Source: HGM04593 sp045654645
Lineage (GTDB): Bacteria > Bacteroidota > Bacteroidia > Bacteroidales > Bacteroidaceae
Assembly (NCBI GenBank): GCA_045654645.1
Contig: JAZONR010000060.1
Span: 45,015-109,014, forward strand
Length of the DNA: 64,000 nt
Direction of reading: 5' to 3'
Shown here: one piece after another, positions 51,417 to 60,163 of the stretch
How the letters are laid out: each line of letters begins with the position of its first letter
Numbering within the stretch: the first letter of the stretch is position 1
The notes under the pieces: generated by a model
What the model was told of the DNA's origin: nothing
Seen by the model: the letters and a program-made list of their open reading frames with translations, nothing else
Databases searched by the model: none
Program-made: the position numbers and the translations under genes

Positions 51417-52077
51417 CTCCATTGGAGAAAGAATTGAAGCCATTGGCGCTACCCTTCCACAAGGGGTAACGCTGATAGCTGTGTCCAAATATCACCCCAT
51501 AGAAGCCATTGCCCAGGCCTATGAAGCCGGACAGCGCGATTTTGGAGAGAGCAAGGCACAAGACCTCACAACGAAGCACGCTGCACTGCCCCCGGATATA
51601 AACTGGCACTTTATTGGACACCTGCAAACCAACAAGGTAAAGTACATTGCGCCATTCATCCACCTCATACACAGCATAGACAGCTACAAGTTGCTGTGCG
51701 AGGTTGATAGACAGGCAGCAAAGGCCGGCCGCAAAATATCCTGCCTGCTGCAGATACACATAGCACAAGAGGAGACAAAATTCGGCCTCACGCCACAGGA
51801 GTGCCGCGAACTGCTCGATGCCGGGGAGTGGCGCACACTGGAAAATGTGGAGCTGCGAGGCATAATGTGTATGGCAAGCAACACCAACAACCGGGAGCAG
51901 ATTGAAAAAGAGTTTTCCACTGCGCAGCAACTCTTCAACGAGATAAAGGCTAAACACTTTGCAGGAGAGGAGAGGTTCAACATCATCTCGGCCGGAATGA
52001 GCGACGACTACCCCATCGCCATTGCACACGGCAGCACCCACATAAGAGTGGGGTCAAGTATTTTCTGCGACGACTGA
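51406..52077 (+). CDS. YggS family pyridoxal phosphate homeostasis protein
   Basis: A 223-residue protein of the alanine-racemase-like PLP-binding barrel. The PLP Lys is in LIAVSKYHP, and FGESKAQDL, WHFIGHLQTNK and SAGMSDDYPIAI are signatures. It buffers PLP and amino-acid levels; it has no known catalytic activity. The C-terminus GSTHIRVGSSIF is typical. Confidence 0.93.
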   Translation: MRHNSIGERIEAIGATLPQGVTLIAVSKYHPIEAIAQAYEAGQRDFGESKAQDLTTKHAALPPDINWHFIGHLQTNKVKYIAPFIHLIHSIDSYKLLCEVDRQAAKAGRKISCLLQIHIAQEETKFGLTPQECRELLDAGEWRTLENVELRGIMCMASNTNNREQIEKEFSTAQQLFNEIKAKHFAGEERFNIISAGMSDDYPIAIAHGSTHIRVGSSIFCDD

Positions 52078-52155
52078 TTGCAACGGCCCGTGCATTGCAC
52101 ACCTCTACGTTAAAAACCAACAAAGCATTTTTCAGCAACATTTTAGGGCAAACAT

Positions 52156-52186
52156 TTTGCAAAGAAGAAAATATTTACTACCTTTG
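52156..52186 (+). promoter_or_regulatory. Promoter of rpmE2
   Basis: TTTG at 52156-52159 and TACCTTTG at 52179-52186 with a 19-base spacer: the best consensus promoter of the region. It gives a leader of about 60 bases before the ATG. Confidence 0.88.
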
Positions 52187-52252
52187 CGCTCCGAAAGCTT
52201 ATATACACATTTATTGTGTCGACGGCATATAAAAATTTAAAACTATAGAAAA

Positions 52253-52507
52253 ATGAAGAAAGACATTCACCCCGCAGGTTATCGTCCGGTTGTATTCAAG
52301 GATATGTCAAATGGCGACTGCTTCCTTTCACAGTCTACCTGCAACACAAAGGAAACCATTGAGTTCGAAGGCGAGACTTATCCCCTCATCAAGCTCGAAA
52401 TCTCTAACACTTCACACCCCTTCTACACCGGTAAGGCAAAGTTGGTCGATACCGCTGGTCGTGTGGACAAGTTTATGAGCCGTTACAGCAGAACTATCAA
52501 GAAGTGA
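52253..52507 (+). CDS. rpmE2: 50S ribosomal protein L31, type B
   Basis: An 84-residue protein: MKKDIHPAGYRPVVFKDMSNG, then SNTSHPFYTGK and FMSRYS. It lacks the zinc-binding CxxC of type A L31, so it is the C-minus, type B form common in Bacteroidetes. It is monocistronic with its own promoter and terminator. Confidence 0.96.
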   Translation: MKKDIHPAGYRPVVFKDMSNGDCFLSQSTCNTKETIEFEGETYPLIKLEISNTSHPFYTGKAKLVDTAGRVDKFMSRYSRTIKK

Positions 52508-52530
52508 TAGCGCTGGAACAAGATATAAGA

Positions 52531-52558
52531 AAGGTGTATTTGAAGTACACCTTTTTTT
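52531..52558 (+). terminator. Terminator of rpmE2
   Basis: AAGGTGTA-TTTGAAG-TACACCTT hairpin followed by seven T residues, 24 bases after the stop. Confidence 0.92.
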
Positions 52559-52627
52559 ATGCCGTAAAACGAGCATAAACCACTTTTCAACAAATTAACA
52601 AACAAGCTTCAAACTGCCGCAGAACCA

Positions 52628-53515
52628 ATGAAAAAACTGACAGCCCTGCTAACCGCACTACTGTTGATAGCGTGCAGCAACATAAATACAGGCACCGACA
52701 AGGGAGTACCGGGAAACACCAATGCCAACATTGGGTTAGCAAAGTACACAAGCCGCATAGAAGTTCCCGCACTTGAAGAAGATGAGCTGTTCATTGCCCA
52801 CACTACAACTGTAAACGGCATAGAAAATGTAACATACAGCATCGCGCACAACCCCACACGCAAGCACAGCCACTGGACTGCATTCACATTCGACCCCAGC
52901 AACAGAGATATAAACTGGACACGCGATAATTGGAAACAGACCGAATGGGGAGGAGACCCGTTTCAGCCCAACCCCGATATGCCGGAAAGTGCCGTTTTCA
53001 CAAAAAACGATATCAACCGCAACGGTTTTGTTCGCGGACACATTGTAGCATCATACGACCGCATCTACTCCAAAGAGGCCAACGAACAGACATTCTACTA
53101 CAGCAACATAACCCCAATGTACTACGATTTCAACATTGGCGCGTGGAACGACTGCGAGGGCCTGGTGCAAGGCTGGGGACGAAACGACGATTTCTGCGAC
53201 ACGCTTTATGTTGTGAAGGGCGGCACCATAAGAGAAGGTGAATATTGGTCAAAAGGCACTTGCATCACAATACCCAACTACTATTTTATGGCATTGCTCT
53301 GCCTCAAGAACAACACCTATAAATCCATAGGCCTGCTATTCAAGCACGTAGACGGCGAAAGCCAGACCGAAATATGTAGCATAGACCACCTTGAGACATT
53401 CACCGGAATAGACTTCTTCTGCAACATTCCCGACGTTGTAGAGACCGCCGTTGAGAAGAGATACTCCCCCTCGCACTGGCCCGGCCTGTCAAACTACAAG
53501 GATTTAAAAAGATAA
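52628..53515 (+). CDS. DNA/RNA non-specific endonuclease (NucA family), lipoprotein
   Basis: A 295-residue lipoprotein with a signal peptide and lipobox (LIAC, C16) and an Endonuclease_NS domain. The catalytic His is H138 in VRGHIVAS, where the family usually has D-R-G-H; the first residue is Val135. YYSNITPMYYDFNIGAWNDCEG carries the Asn needed for Mg2+ (NITP, then N...W). It probably degrades extracellular nucleic acid at the cell envelope. The Asp-to-Val change may lower activity. Confidence 0.85.
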   Translation: MKKLTALLTALLLIACSNINTGTDKGVPGNTNANIGLAKYTSRIEVPALEEDELFIAHTTTVNGIENVTYSIAHNPTRKHSHWTAFTFDPSNRDINWTRDNWKQTEWGGDPFQPNPDMPESAVFTKNDINRNGFVRGHIVASYDRIYSKEANEQTFYYSNITPMYYDFNIGAWNDCEGLVQGWGRNDDFCDTLYVVKGGTIREGEYWSKGTCITIPNYYFMALLCLKNNTYKSIGLLFKHVDGESQTEICSIDHLETFTGIDFFCNIPDVVETAVEKRYSPSHWPGLSNYKDLKR

Positions 53516-53542
53516 GACTACATCCATAAACAGAAAAGGACT

Positions 53543-53932
53543 ATGGGAAGAAAGAAATTCTCGCAACGCGAAATAGATATCATACGCAAGCTTCTTGGCC
53601 GCAAAATGGCCGGCAACCGCTCACAACAGAAGATGGTGCGCCACACACTGCGCACCGTGTTCGAGTTCAACATTGCCGATTTCAACATACAAGGCAAAGC
53701 TTTTGGACCGTCGGACTTTGACGAGTGCGTGCGACGTGGCCGCATACAGGTGCTCGATGAAGCGACAATAGAGGCAATGAAGGCACGCCACGCTGAAAAG
53801 AAGATGTATGAAGAGTCGCTGCAGCAGGCCGAAGCAATCGCCGACGGCGAAGCTGTAGACTGGCAGAAAATCCTCGAGGAGTGGAACGAATATTATGCCA
53901 ACAACCCCGATGAGGCTCCATTGAGCGAATAA
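53543..53932 (+). CDS. Hypothetical protein, 129 aa
   Basis: A small basic, helical protein: MGRKKFSQREIDIIRKLLGRKMAGNRSQQKMVRHTLRT..., with an acidic C-terminus (WQKILEEWNEYYANNPDEA). The N-terminal half could bind nucleic acid, from its charge; this is inference. The gene starts 27 bases after the nuclease and ends before a strong terminator. No characterised family recognised. Confidence 0.65.
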   Translation: MGRKKFSQREIDIIRKLLGRKMAGNRSQQKMVRHTLRTVFEFNIADFNIQGKAFGPSDFDECVRRGRIQVLDEATIEAMKARHAEKKMYEESLQQAEAIADGEAVDWQKILEEWNEYYANNPDEAPLSE

Positions 53933-53951
53933 CAGGAATAAAGACAATAGA

Positions 53952-53994
53952 AAAAGAGGACAGCCCCCAAAAGCACAAGGGGCTGTCCTCTTTT
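53952..53994. terminator. Bidirectional terminator
   Basis: 16-base perfect inverted repeat AAAAGAGGACAGCCCC with an 11-base loop and A/T flanks on both strands. It separates the plus-strand small gene from the minus-strand peptidoglycan-binding gene. Confidence 0.92.
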
Positions 53995-54014
53995 GTGTTA
54001 CTCAAACAATAAGA

Positions 54015-54515
54015 CTATTTCTTCCTCCTCAAGGCCTTAATGACCGATTGTCCTATTATACCGTCGGCATAGAAACCATTGAACTCCTGAAAGTGCTTTA
54101 CAGCCCTTTGCATAGCCGCATCATAAACAACTGCACCATCGGCTGTATATTTCAGTTCAGACTCATCTATGTAAAGTTTTTTAACCAAAATTTTAGCCAC
54201 GCTCTTCACGTCGTGCCCGGTATCGCCCGGCATAATCACGCGCTCACCAAGCGCATAGCGGCGAGGTGTGAAGCGCACCGAATCGACAGCACTCTTCTTC
54301 ACACGCGACTTGCTACCTTTTGAAACACTCTTCAGTTTGCGTTCTGCCTCCTTCTGCTGTTTTTTCACAATGCTTGGGCGCATATACAACGAATCGGCCG
54401 ATGCTTTACGAAAGCGACGGACACCCTCCTCTTGTACCGACTGCGCCACCAACAACTGGGCAGCAAGAAGGAGCAGCAACAGGCAACAACCTCTTTTCAA
54501 CCGGAAATCAACCAT
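54015..54515 (-). CDS. Secreted protein with C-terminal peptidoglycan-binding-like domain
   Basis: A 166-residue protein with a signal peptide (CCLLLLLLAAQLLVAQ), a basic linker, and a C-terminal domain (about 95-165) with LGERVIMPGDTGHDVKSVAKIL and AVKHFQEFNGFYADGIIGQSVIKAL. That matches the PG_binding_1 pattern of paired helices. It overlaps the RluA gene by 8 bases. It is likely periplasmic and may bind cell wall; no catalytic domain is present. Confidence 0.72.
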   Translation of the reverse strand: MVDFRLKRGCCLLLLLLAAQLLVAQSVQEEGVRRFRKASADSLYMRPSIVKKQQKEAERKLKSVSKGSKSRVKKSAVDSVRFTPRRYALGERVIMPGDTGHDVKSVAKILVKKLYIDESELKYTADGAVVYDAAMQRAVKHFQEFNGFYADGIIGQSVIKALRRKK

Positions 54516-55392
54516 TCAACAACTTTTCAAAGCACAAAGGAACGGGAGTCTCGAAACGAAGGTGCTTTCCGGTTACCGGATGAGTGAAGCAAAGCATATA
54601 AGCGTGCAACCCGAGGCGGCGCATAGGGTCGGCTGCGCTACCATACTTGTGGTCGCCCACAACAGGATGGCCAAGGTCGGCCATATGAACGCGTATCTGA
54701 TTTTTACGACCTGTTTCAAGCACACATTCCACAAGCGAATAGCCATTTGACGAAGCAAGAACACTATAATGTGTTACAGCAAACTTTCCACCGTTATCCA
54801 CTGGACTTGAATGTGTTATAAAACGTTTATCCTCGGTGAGCCACGACTGTATTCTGCCACGTTTCTCTTCCATCTCACCCTCGACCAAAGCTATGTAGCG
54901 ACGGTCGGTTACAAGCTGCTGCCAACCATTGATGAGAGACTGTTGAGTCTGCACATCCTTGGCATAAAGCATAAGGCCCGAAGTGTCGCGGTCGAGCCTG
55001 TGAACAAGGTGCGACGTGTTACGGGCGCCACCCTTCTCAAGATAGCGGTTAAGAACTGTCTGCGCTGTTTGCTGACGCGAATTGTTAGCCATAGAGAGCA
55101 GGCCGGGCTGCTTATCAATAACCAACAAATATGGGTCCTCGAACACAATATCAAGCTCCTTGCTTGTGAAAGCCCTTTTATGCTTTGAGCGGTCGAGCTG
55201 CACCACATCGCCGGGTTTAAGCTCCGCAAGCGGATGCGTTGTTATTATATTATTTACAAGAACCACTCTGTTGGTAATCAACGCCTTTGCACGATTGCGG
55301 CTGATGCCGTGCATCTTCTCCATAATAAAGGCTATCAACTGAGCGGGAGCTGCCACATTAAAGGTGAGCAAGCTTCTTATATTACGTTGCAT
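54508..55392 (-). CDS. RluA family pseudouridine synthase
   Basis: A 294-residue enzyme: an N-terminal S4-like region (about 15-70, MHGISRNRAKALITNRVVLVNN), and the catalytic domain with HRLDRDTSGL (catalytic Asp). It isomerises uridine in rRNA or tRNA; which site is not known. It lies 17 bases after rlmD on the same strand, so both RNA-modification genes are probably co-transcribed. Confidence 0.9.
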   Translation of the reverse strand: MQRNIRSLLTFNVAAPAQLIAFIMEKMHGISRNRAKALITNRVVLVNNIITTHPLAELKPGDVVQLDRSKHKRAFTSKELDIVFEDPYLLVIDKQPGLLSMANNSRQQTAQTVLNRYLEKGGARNTSHLVHRLDRDTSGLMLYAKDVQTQQSLINGWQQLVTDRRYIALVEGEMEEKRGRIQSWLTEDKRFITHSSPVDNGGKFAVTHYSVLASSNGYSLVECVLETGRKNQIRVHMADLGHPVVGDHKYGSAADPMRRLGLHAYMLCFTHPVTGKHLRFETPVPLCFEKLLNG

Positions 55393-55409
55393 ATATTATT
55401 TGTTTTTAA

Positions 55410-56837
55410 TTAATTATCATTTCTTCTTTCAAGCAAAACAACATTCTCTACGTGATGTGTGTGGGGGAACATATCAACAGGGCGAACAGCCGTAACCTTG
55501 TAATCGACATCGAGCAACTGCAAATCCCTTGCCTGGGTGGCAGGGTTACAGCTTACATAAACAATGCGCTTGGGAGCAGCAAAAAGGATTGTATCGATTA
55601 CATCCTCGTGCATACCGGCACGTGGAGGGTCGGTTATAATCACATCGGGACGGCCGTGCTCGTTTATGAATTCACGGGTGAGGATATCCTTCATATCACC
55701 CGCAAAGAAGGTGAGATTGTCAAAGCCGTTAAGCGTTGCATTTACACGCGCATCAATGATAGCATCCTCGACATACTCTATACCAACAACCTTCTTGGCC
55801 CTTGCAGCCACAAAATTGGCTATTGTTCCGGTGCCGGTGTAGAGGTCATAGACAACCTCATCACCTGTGAGACCGGCAAAATCGCGCGCAACCTTATAGA
55901 GGTTATAAGCCTGACCGCTATTGGTCTGATAGAAAGACTTGGGACCCACCTTAAAGCGCAGCCCCTCCATCTCTTCATAGATAACATCGGTACCCTTGTA
56001 GGTAAACACTTCAAGGTCGCCAAAGGTGTCATTGCACTTGTTGTTTATGACATAGAGAAGCGATGTAACTTCGGGGAAGCCGTCGGCAACATATTGTAAA
56101 ACTTTTTCAAGCTGAGCCTTGTCGCCATCACCCTCCACACGAGCCTGCAGCAAAAGCATAACCTCGCCGGTAGTGGATGTTCGCAGCATCATACTGCGCA
56201 GCACACCGGTGTGGTTGCGCAGATTATAGAATGGAATACCCTGGCTGTGGGCAAAATCACGAATACCGTTGCGCAGGCGATTGTTGAGCCCCTTCATCAG
56301 CGCACACTCCTCAATATCGAGCACCTTGTCAAAAGCACCGGGAATGTGAAAACCAAGAGCATCCATATTCTCGTATCTTGCACCCGATTCCACCTCTTCC
56401 CAAGTGAGCCAGCGTTTGTCGCTGAAGGTAAATTCAAGTTTGTTGCGATATTCGCGTGTATCCTCGGAACCCAGTATGGGCATCACCGGCGGAAGTTCCA
56501 CCTTGCCAATGCGAGTGAGAGCATCGACCACCTGTTGCTGTTTATACTTGAGTTGATGTTCATAGGCCAGGCACTGCCATTTGCAACCGCCGCACACACC
56601 ATAGTGCTTGCAGAAGGGGACAGACCTCTCCTGTGAATACTCGTGAAACTTCACAGCCTCGGCCTCGGCATAGCTGTGTTTTTTGCGGCGCACCTTGAGG
56701 TCCACCACATCACCAGGCACCACATAGGGAACAAAGACAACAAGTTCATTGACACGCGCCAATGCCTTACCCTCGGCTGCCACGCCGGTAATCTCAATCC
56801 GCTCAAGTAGCGGCAAATCTTTCTTTTTTCTTGCCAT
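55410..56837 (-). CDS. rlmD: 23S rRNA (uracil(1939)-C(5))-methyltransferase RlmD family
   Basis: A 475-residue protein. It has an N-terminal TRAM domain (about 8-65), a Cys-cluster (C-KHYGVCGGCKWQC) that could bind a 4Fe-4S cluster, a Rossmann methyltransferase domain (DLYTGTGTIANFVA, FAGDM), and the catalytic Cys in VYVSCNPATQARD after ITDPPRAG. Family members methylate U1939 or U747; the exact site is inferred. The ATG at 56837 is used. Confidence 0.9.
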   Translation of the reverse strand: MARKKKDLPLLERIEITGVAAEGKALARVNELVVFVPYVVPGDVVDLKVRRKKHSYAEAEAVKFHEYSQERSVPFCKHYGVCGGCKWQCLAYEHQLKYKQQQVVDALTRIGKVELPPVMPILGSEDTREYRNKLEFTFSDKRWLTWEEVESGARYENMDALGFHIPGAFDKVLDIEECALMKGLNNRLRNGIRDFAHSQGIPFYNLRNHTGVLRSMMLRTSTTGEVMLLLQARVEGDGDKAQLEKVLQYVADGFPEVTSLLYVINNKCNDTFGDLEVFTYKGTDVIYEEMEGLRFKVGPKSFYQTNSGQAYNLYKVARDFAGLTGDEVVYDLYTGTGTIANFVAARAKKVVGIEYVEDAIIDARVNATLNGFDNLTFFAGDMKDILTREFINEHGRPDVIITDPPRAGMHEDVIDTILFAAPKRIVYVSCNPATQARDLQLLDVDYKVTAVRPVDMFPHTHHVENVVLLERRNDN

Positions 56838-56924
56838 TATGTTGAAATATGTTTTACAAAACAAAAACACGTTACCCGCCGCCGGGCAATGGGTGCACAG
56901 CACTGCAAGCTACGAAATAATGCA

Positions 56925-56932
56925 CAAATATA
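56925..56932 (-). promoter_or_regulatory. -7 element of the rlmD-rluA-like operon
   Basis: Minus-strand TATATTTG, 88 bases before the rlmD ATG. No clear -33. The 300-base gap (56838-57138) otherwise holds only AT-rich sequence and the ppdK promoter. Confidence 0.5.
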
Positions 56933-57036
56933 CATCTAAATTCCCGATATCCCCCACTTTTGGCCAACTAACTTATTTTTTTTAATTTATTATGTGATAT
57001 TTCCTTTTTAAAATTTCGCGGTAAAAACATTTTTCT

Positions 57037-57044
57037 TATATTTG
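57037..57044 (+). promoter_or_regulatory. -7 element of ppdK
   Basis: TATATTTG at 57037-57044, 95 bases before the ATG. A weak -33 (TTCG area, about 57014-57018) lies at about the right distance. Confidence 0.6.
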
Positions 57045-57138
57045 CAAATTAGTTAGAGCAACCTTTTAACGAAGGATGTGCCCACATTGAGATTTAAAAC
57101 ATTTTTTATTTATCAACAAACAATAAACTCAAAAATTT

Positions 57139-59862
57139 ATGGCAGACAAAAGAGTCTATACCTTTGGTAACGGTCTTGCTGAAGGTAACGCGTCAATGAG
57201 AAACTTGTTGGGAGGTAAAGGTGCGAACTTGGCCGAGATGAACCTCATCGGCATCCCCGTTCCTCCTGGTTTCACCATCACTACCGAGGTTTGTGGCGAA
57301 TACTACAGCCTTGGCAAGGCAAAGGTGGTTGAGCTTCTTCAGGAGGAGGTTAAGGCCGCTGTAAAGAACATCGAGAACTTGATGAACTCTACATTCGGCG
57401 ACCCCACAAATCCCCTGTTGGTTTCTGTACGTTCAGGTGCCCGCGCTTCAATGCCCGGTATGATGGATACAATCCTGAACCTCGGTCTTAACGACGTAGT
57501 TGTTGAGGGTCTTGCAAAGAAGACCGGCAACGAGAAGTTTGCTTGGGACTCATACCGCCGTTTCGTACAGATGTATGGCGACGTTGTTCTTGGTATGAAG
57601 CCTACAAGCAAGGAGGAGATTGATCCATTCGAGGCTATTATCGAAGAGGTTAAGAAAGAGGCAGGCGTTGTTCTCGACAAGGACCTCAGCGTAGAGTCTT
57701 TGAAGGAGCTTGTTAAGAAGTTCAAGGCTGCCGTAAAGGCTCAGACAGGCAAGGACTTCCCAACAGATGCTTACGAGCAGTTGTGGGGTGCTGTTTGCGC
57801 AGTGTTCGAGTCTTGGAACAACGAGCGCGCTATCCTCTACCGTCGTATGGAGAAAATTCCTGATGAGTGGGGAACAGCCGTTACAGTACAGGCAATGGTA
57901 TTCGGTAATATGGGCGACACATCAGCTACCGGTGTATGCTTCTCTCGCGACGCCGCTACAGGTGAGAACCTCTTCAATGGTGAGTACCTCATCAATGCAC
58001 AGGGCGAGGACGTTGTAGCCGGTATCCGCACACCTCAGCAGATTACAAAGATTGGTTCTCAGCGTTGGGCTGCATTGCAGAACATCAGCGAGGAGGAGCG
58101 TGCAAGCAAGTACCCCTCTATGGAGGAGGCTATGCCCGAGATCTACAAGGAGCTCGACGCACTGCAGACACGCCTTGAGGAGCACTACAAGGATATGCAG
58201 GATATGGAGTTCACCGTTCAGGAGGGCAAGATGTGGTTCCTTCAGACACGTAACGGTAAGCGCACAGGTGCTGCTATGGTGAAGATTGCTATGGACTTCT
58301 ACCGCGATGGTATCATCGACGACAAGACTGTCCTCAAGCGTATGGAGCCCGAGAAGCTCAACGAGCTGCTCCACCCCATCTTCGACACAGCTGCTCTTGC
58401 AAAGGCTAAGGTTATCGCAAACGGTCTTCCCGCCTCTCCCGGTGCAGCTACAGGCCGCATCGTATTCTTCGCCGATGACGCCGAGAAGTGGAACGAGAAC
58501 GGCGAGAAGGTTATCCTCGTTCGTATCGAGACTTCACCCGAGGACCTCGCAGGTATGGCTGCAGCTCAGGGTATCCTCACCGCACGTGGTGGTATGACAT
58601 CTCACGCTGCCGTTGTTGCACGTGGTATGGGTAAGTGCTGCGTTTCAGGTGCAGGTACACTCGTTATCGACTACAAGAAGCGCACACTCGCTGTTGATGG
58701 TCTTGTATTCAACGAGGGCGACTATATCTCACTCAACGGTTCAACAGGCCAGGTTATCGAGGGCAAGGTTGATACAAAGGCTCCCGAGCTTAGCGGCGAC
58801 TTTGCAGAGCTTATGAACATCTGCGACAAGTATGCACGCCTTGGTGTTCGCACAAACGCCGATACTCCCCACGATGCACGCGTTGCACGCGATTTCGGTG
58901 CAATTGGTATCGGTCTCTGCCGCACAGAGCATATGTTCTTCGAGGGTGAGAAGATTAAGGCAATGCGCGAGATGATTCTTGCCGAGACAACCAAGGAGCG
59001 CGAGGTTGCACTTGCCAAGTTGCTTCCCTTCCAGAAGGAGGACTTCATCGGTATCTTCAAGGCTATGGAAGGCCTGCACGTTACCGTACGTCTGCTCGAT
59101 CCCCCTCTCCACGAGTTCGTTCCCCACGATGCAAAGGGCCAGCAGATGCTTGCCGAGGCTATGGGCAAGACCGTAGAGGCAGTTCAGCGCCGCGTTAAGT
59201 CTCTCGAGGAGTTCAACCCAATGCTCGGCCACCGTGGTTGCCGTTTGGGTAACACATACCCCGAGATCACAAAGATGCAGACAACAGCTATCCTTGGTGC
59301 AGCTCTCGAGCTCAAGAAGGAAGGCAAGGTTATCTACCCCGAGATTATGGTTCCCCTTGTTGGTATCATCAACGAGTTCGAGGAGCAGAAGAACGCTATC
59401 GTTGAGGCAGCCGAGGCTCTCTTCGCTGCAGCAGGCGACCGTGTAGAGTACACAATCGGTACAATGATTGAGATTCCTCGCGCAGCCCTCACAGCAGACC
59501 AGATTGCTCAGCAGGCTCAGTTCTTCTCATTCGGTACAAACGACTTGACACAGATGACCTTCGGTTACTCACGTGATGACGTCAATTCATTCTTGCCCAT
59601 CTACCTGCGCAAGAAGATTTTGAAGAACGACCCACTCCAGGTACTCGACCAGACCGGTGTTGGTCAGCTCGTTGAGATGGCTACCACAAAGGGCCGCAAC
59701 GTAAATCCCGAGCTCAAGTGCGGTATTTGCGGTGAGCACGGTGGTGAGCCCGAGTCTGTGAAGTTCTGCCACAGAGTAGGTTTGAACTATGTTTCTTGTT
59801 CTCCTTTCCGCGTGCCCATCGCACGTTTGGCAGCTGCTCAGGCTGCTGTTGAGGAGGCATAA
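57139..59862 (+). CDS. ppdK: Pyruvate phosphate dikinase
   Basis: A 907-residue enzyme that interconverts pyruvate, ATP and phosphate with PEP, AMP and pyrophosphate. It has an N-terminal ATP-grasp domain (about 1-340, RSGARASMPGMMDTILNLG), the phosphohistidine domain with H489 in GGMTSHAAVVARGMGKCC, and the C-terminal PEP/pyruvate barrel with GHRGCRLG, FGTNDLTQMTFGYSRDD and KCGICGEHGG. All parts are intact and of normal length. Codon use is strongly biased towards GGT, CGT, GCT and ACA, unlike most neighbours, as expected for a highly expressed gene. It has its own promoter and terminator. Confidence 0.97.
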   Translation: MADKRVYTFGNGLAEGNASMRNLLGGKGANLAEMNLIGIPVPPGFTITTEVCGEYYSLGKAKVVELLQEEVKAAVKNIENLMNSTFGDPTNPLLVSVRSGARASMPGMMDTILNLGLNDVVVEGLAKKTGNEKFAWDSYRRFVQMYGDVVLGMKPTSKEEIDPFEAIIEEVKKEAGVVLDKDLSVESLKELVKKFKAAVKAQTGKDFPTDAYEQLWGAVCAVFESWNNERAILYRRMEKIPDEWGTAVTVQAMVFGNMGDTSATGVCFSRDAATGENLFNGEYLINAQGEDVVAGIRTPQQITKIGSQRWAALQNISEEERASKYPSMEEAMPEIYKELDALQTRLEEHYKDMQDMEFTVQEGKMWFLQTRNGKRTGAAMVKIAMDFYRDGIIDDKTVLKRMEPEKLNELLHPIFDTAALAKAKVIANGLPASPGAATGRIVFFADDAEKWNENGEKVILVRIETSPEDLAGMAAAQGILTARGGMTSHAAVVARGMGKCCVSGAGTLVIDYKKRTLAVDGLVFNEGDYISLNGSTGQVIEGKVDTKAPELSGDFAELMNICDKYARLGVRTNADTPHDARVARDFGAIGIGLCRTEHMFFEGEKIKAMREMILAETTKEREVALAKLLPFQKEDFIGIFKAMEGLHVTVRLLDPPLHEFVPHDAKGQQMLAEAMGKTVEAVQRRVKSLEEFNPMLGHRGCRLGNTYPEITKMQTTAILGAALELKKEGKVIYPEIMVPLVGIINEFEEQKNAIVEAAEALFAAAGDRVEYTIGTMIEIPRAALTADQIAQQAQFFSFGTNDLTQMTFGYSRDDVNSFLPIYLRKKILKNDPLQVLDQTGVGQLVEMATTKGRNVNPELKCGICGEHGGEPESVKFCHRVGLNYVSCSPFRVPIARLAAAQAAVEEA

Positions 59863-59881
59863 TCCCCACAACATAAGCATT

Positions 59882-59911
59882 AAAGCGGCAGGCGATCGCC
59901 TGCCGCTTTTT
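59882..59911 (+). terminator. Terminator of ppdK
   Basis: Perfect palindrome AAAGCGGCAGGCGA with its complement (59882-59909), then TTT-G-TTTT, 20 bases after the stop. Confidence 0.92.
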
Positions 59912-60163
59912 GTTTTAAAGAATTAAAGCAACATTATTTAAAAACCGCATCCCATTTTTCAACTACGAAGCACAAAAAAGAGCGCCGCCGCCAAATAAGA
60001 ACCGCCTAATGAAAGGTCTGATTACTTATGTTGGACAACGACGCCTTATGTTGAATGAGTGCCTATACCGCTCCTGAAGATTACATTCTCCCCACCACGA
60101 TTAACTGCCTACACCTTATTAAAATATAAATATATTATCGGCGCGGGAAGCGAATATTACCAA
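59912..60163. other. 252-base gap with no gene
   Basis: AT-rich sequence between the ppdK terminator and the nspC stop. It contains only short open frames (up to about 22 codons) and a 9-base repeat (TTATGTTG at about 60027 and 60048). No RNA gene, repeat element or promoter recognised. Confidence 0.6.

Noticed and set aside
57139..59862. Different codon use of ppdK as a sign of horizontal transfer
   Set aside because: The bias towards GGT, CGT and GCT is also seen in nusA and infB and fits high expression of a native gene.
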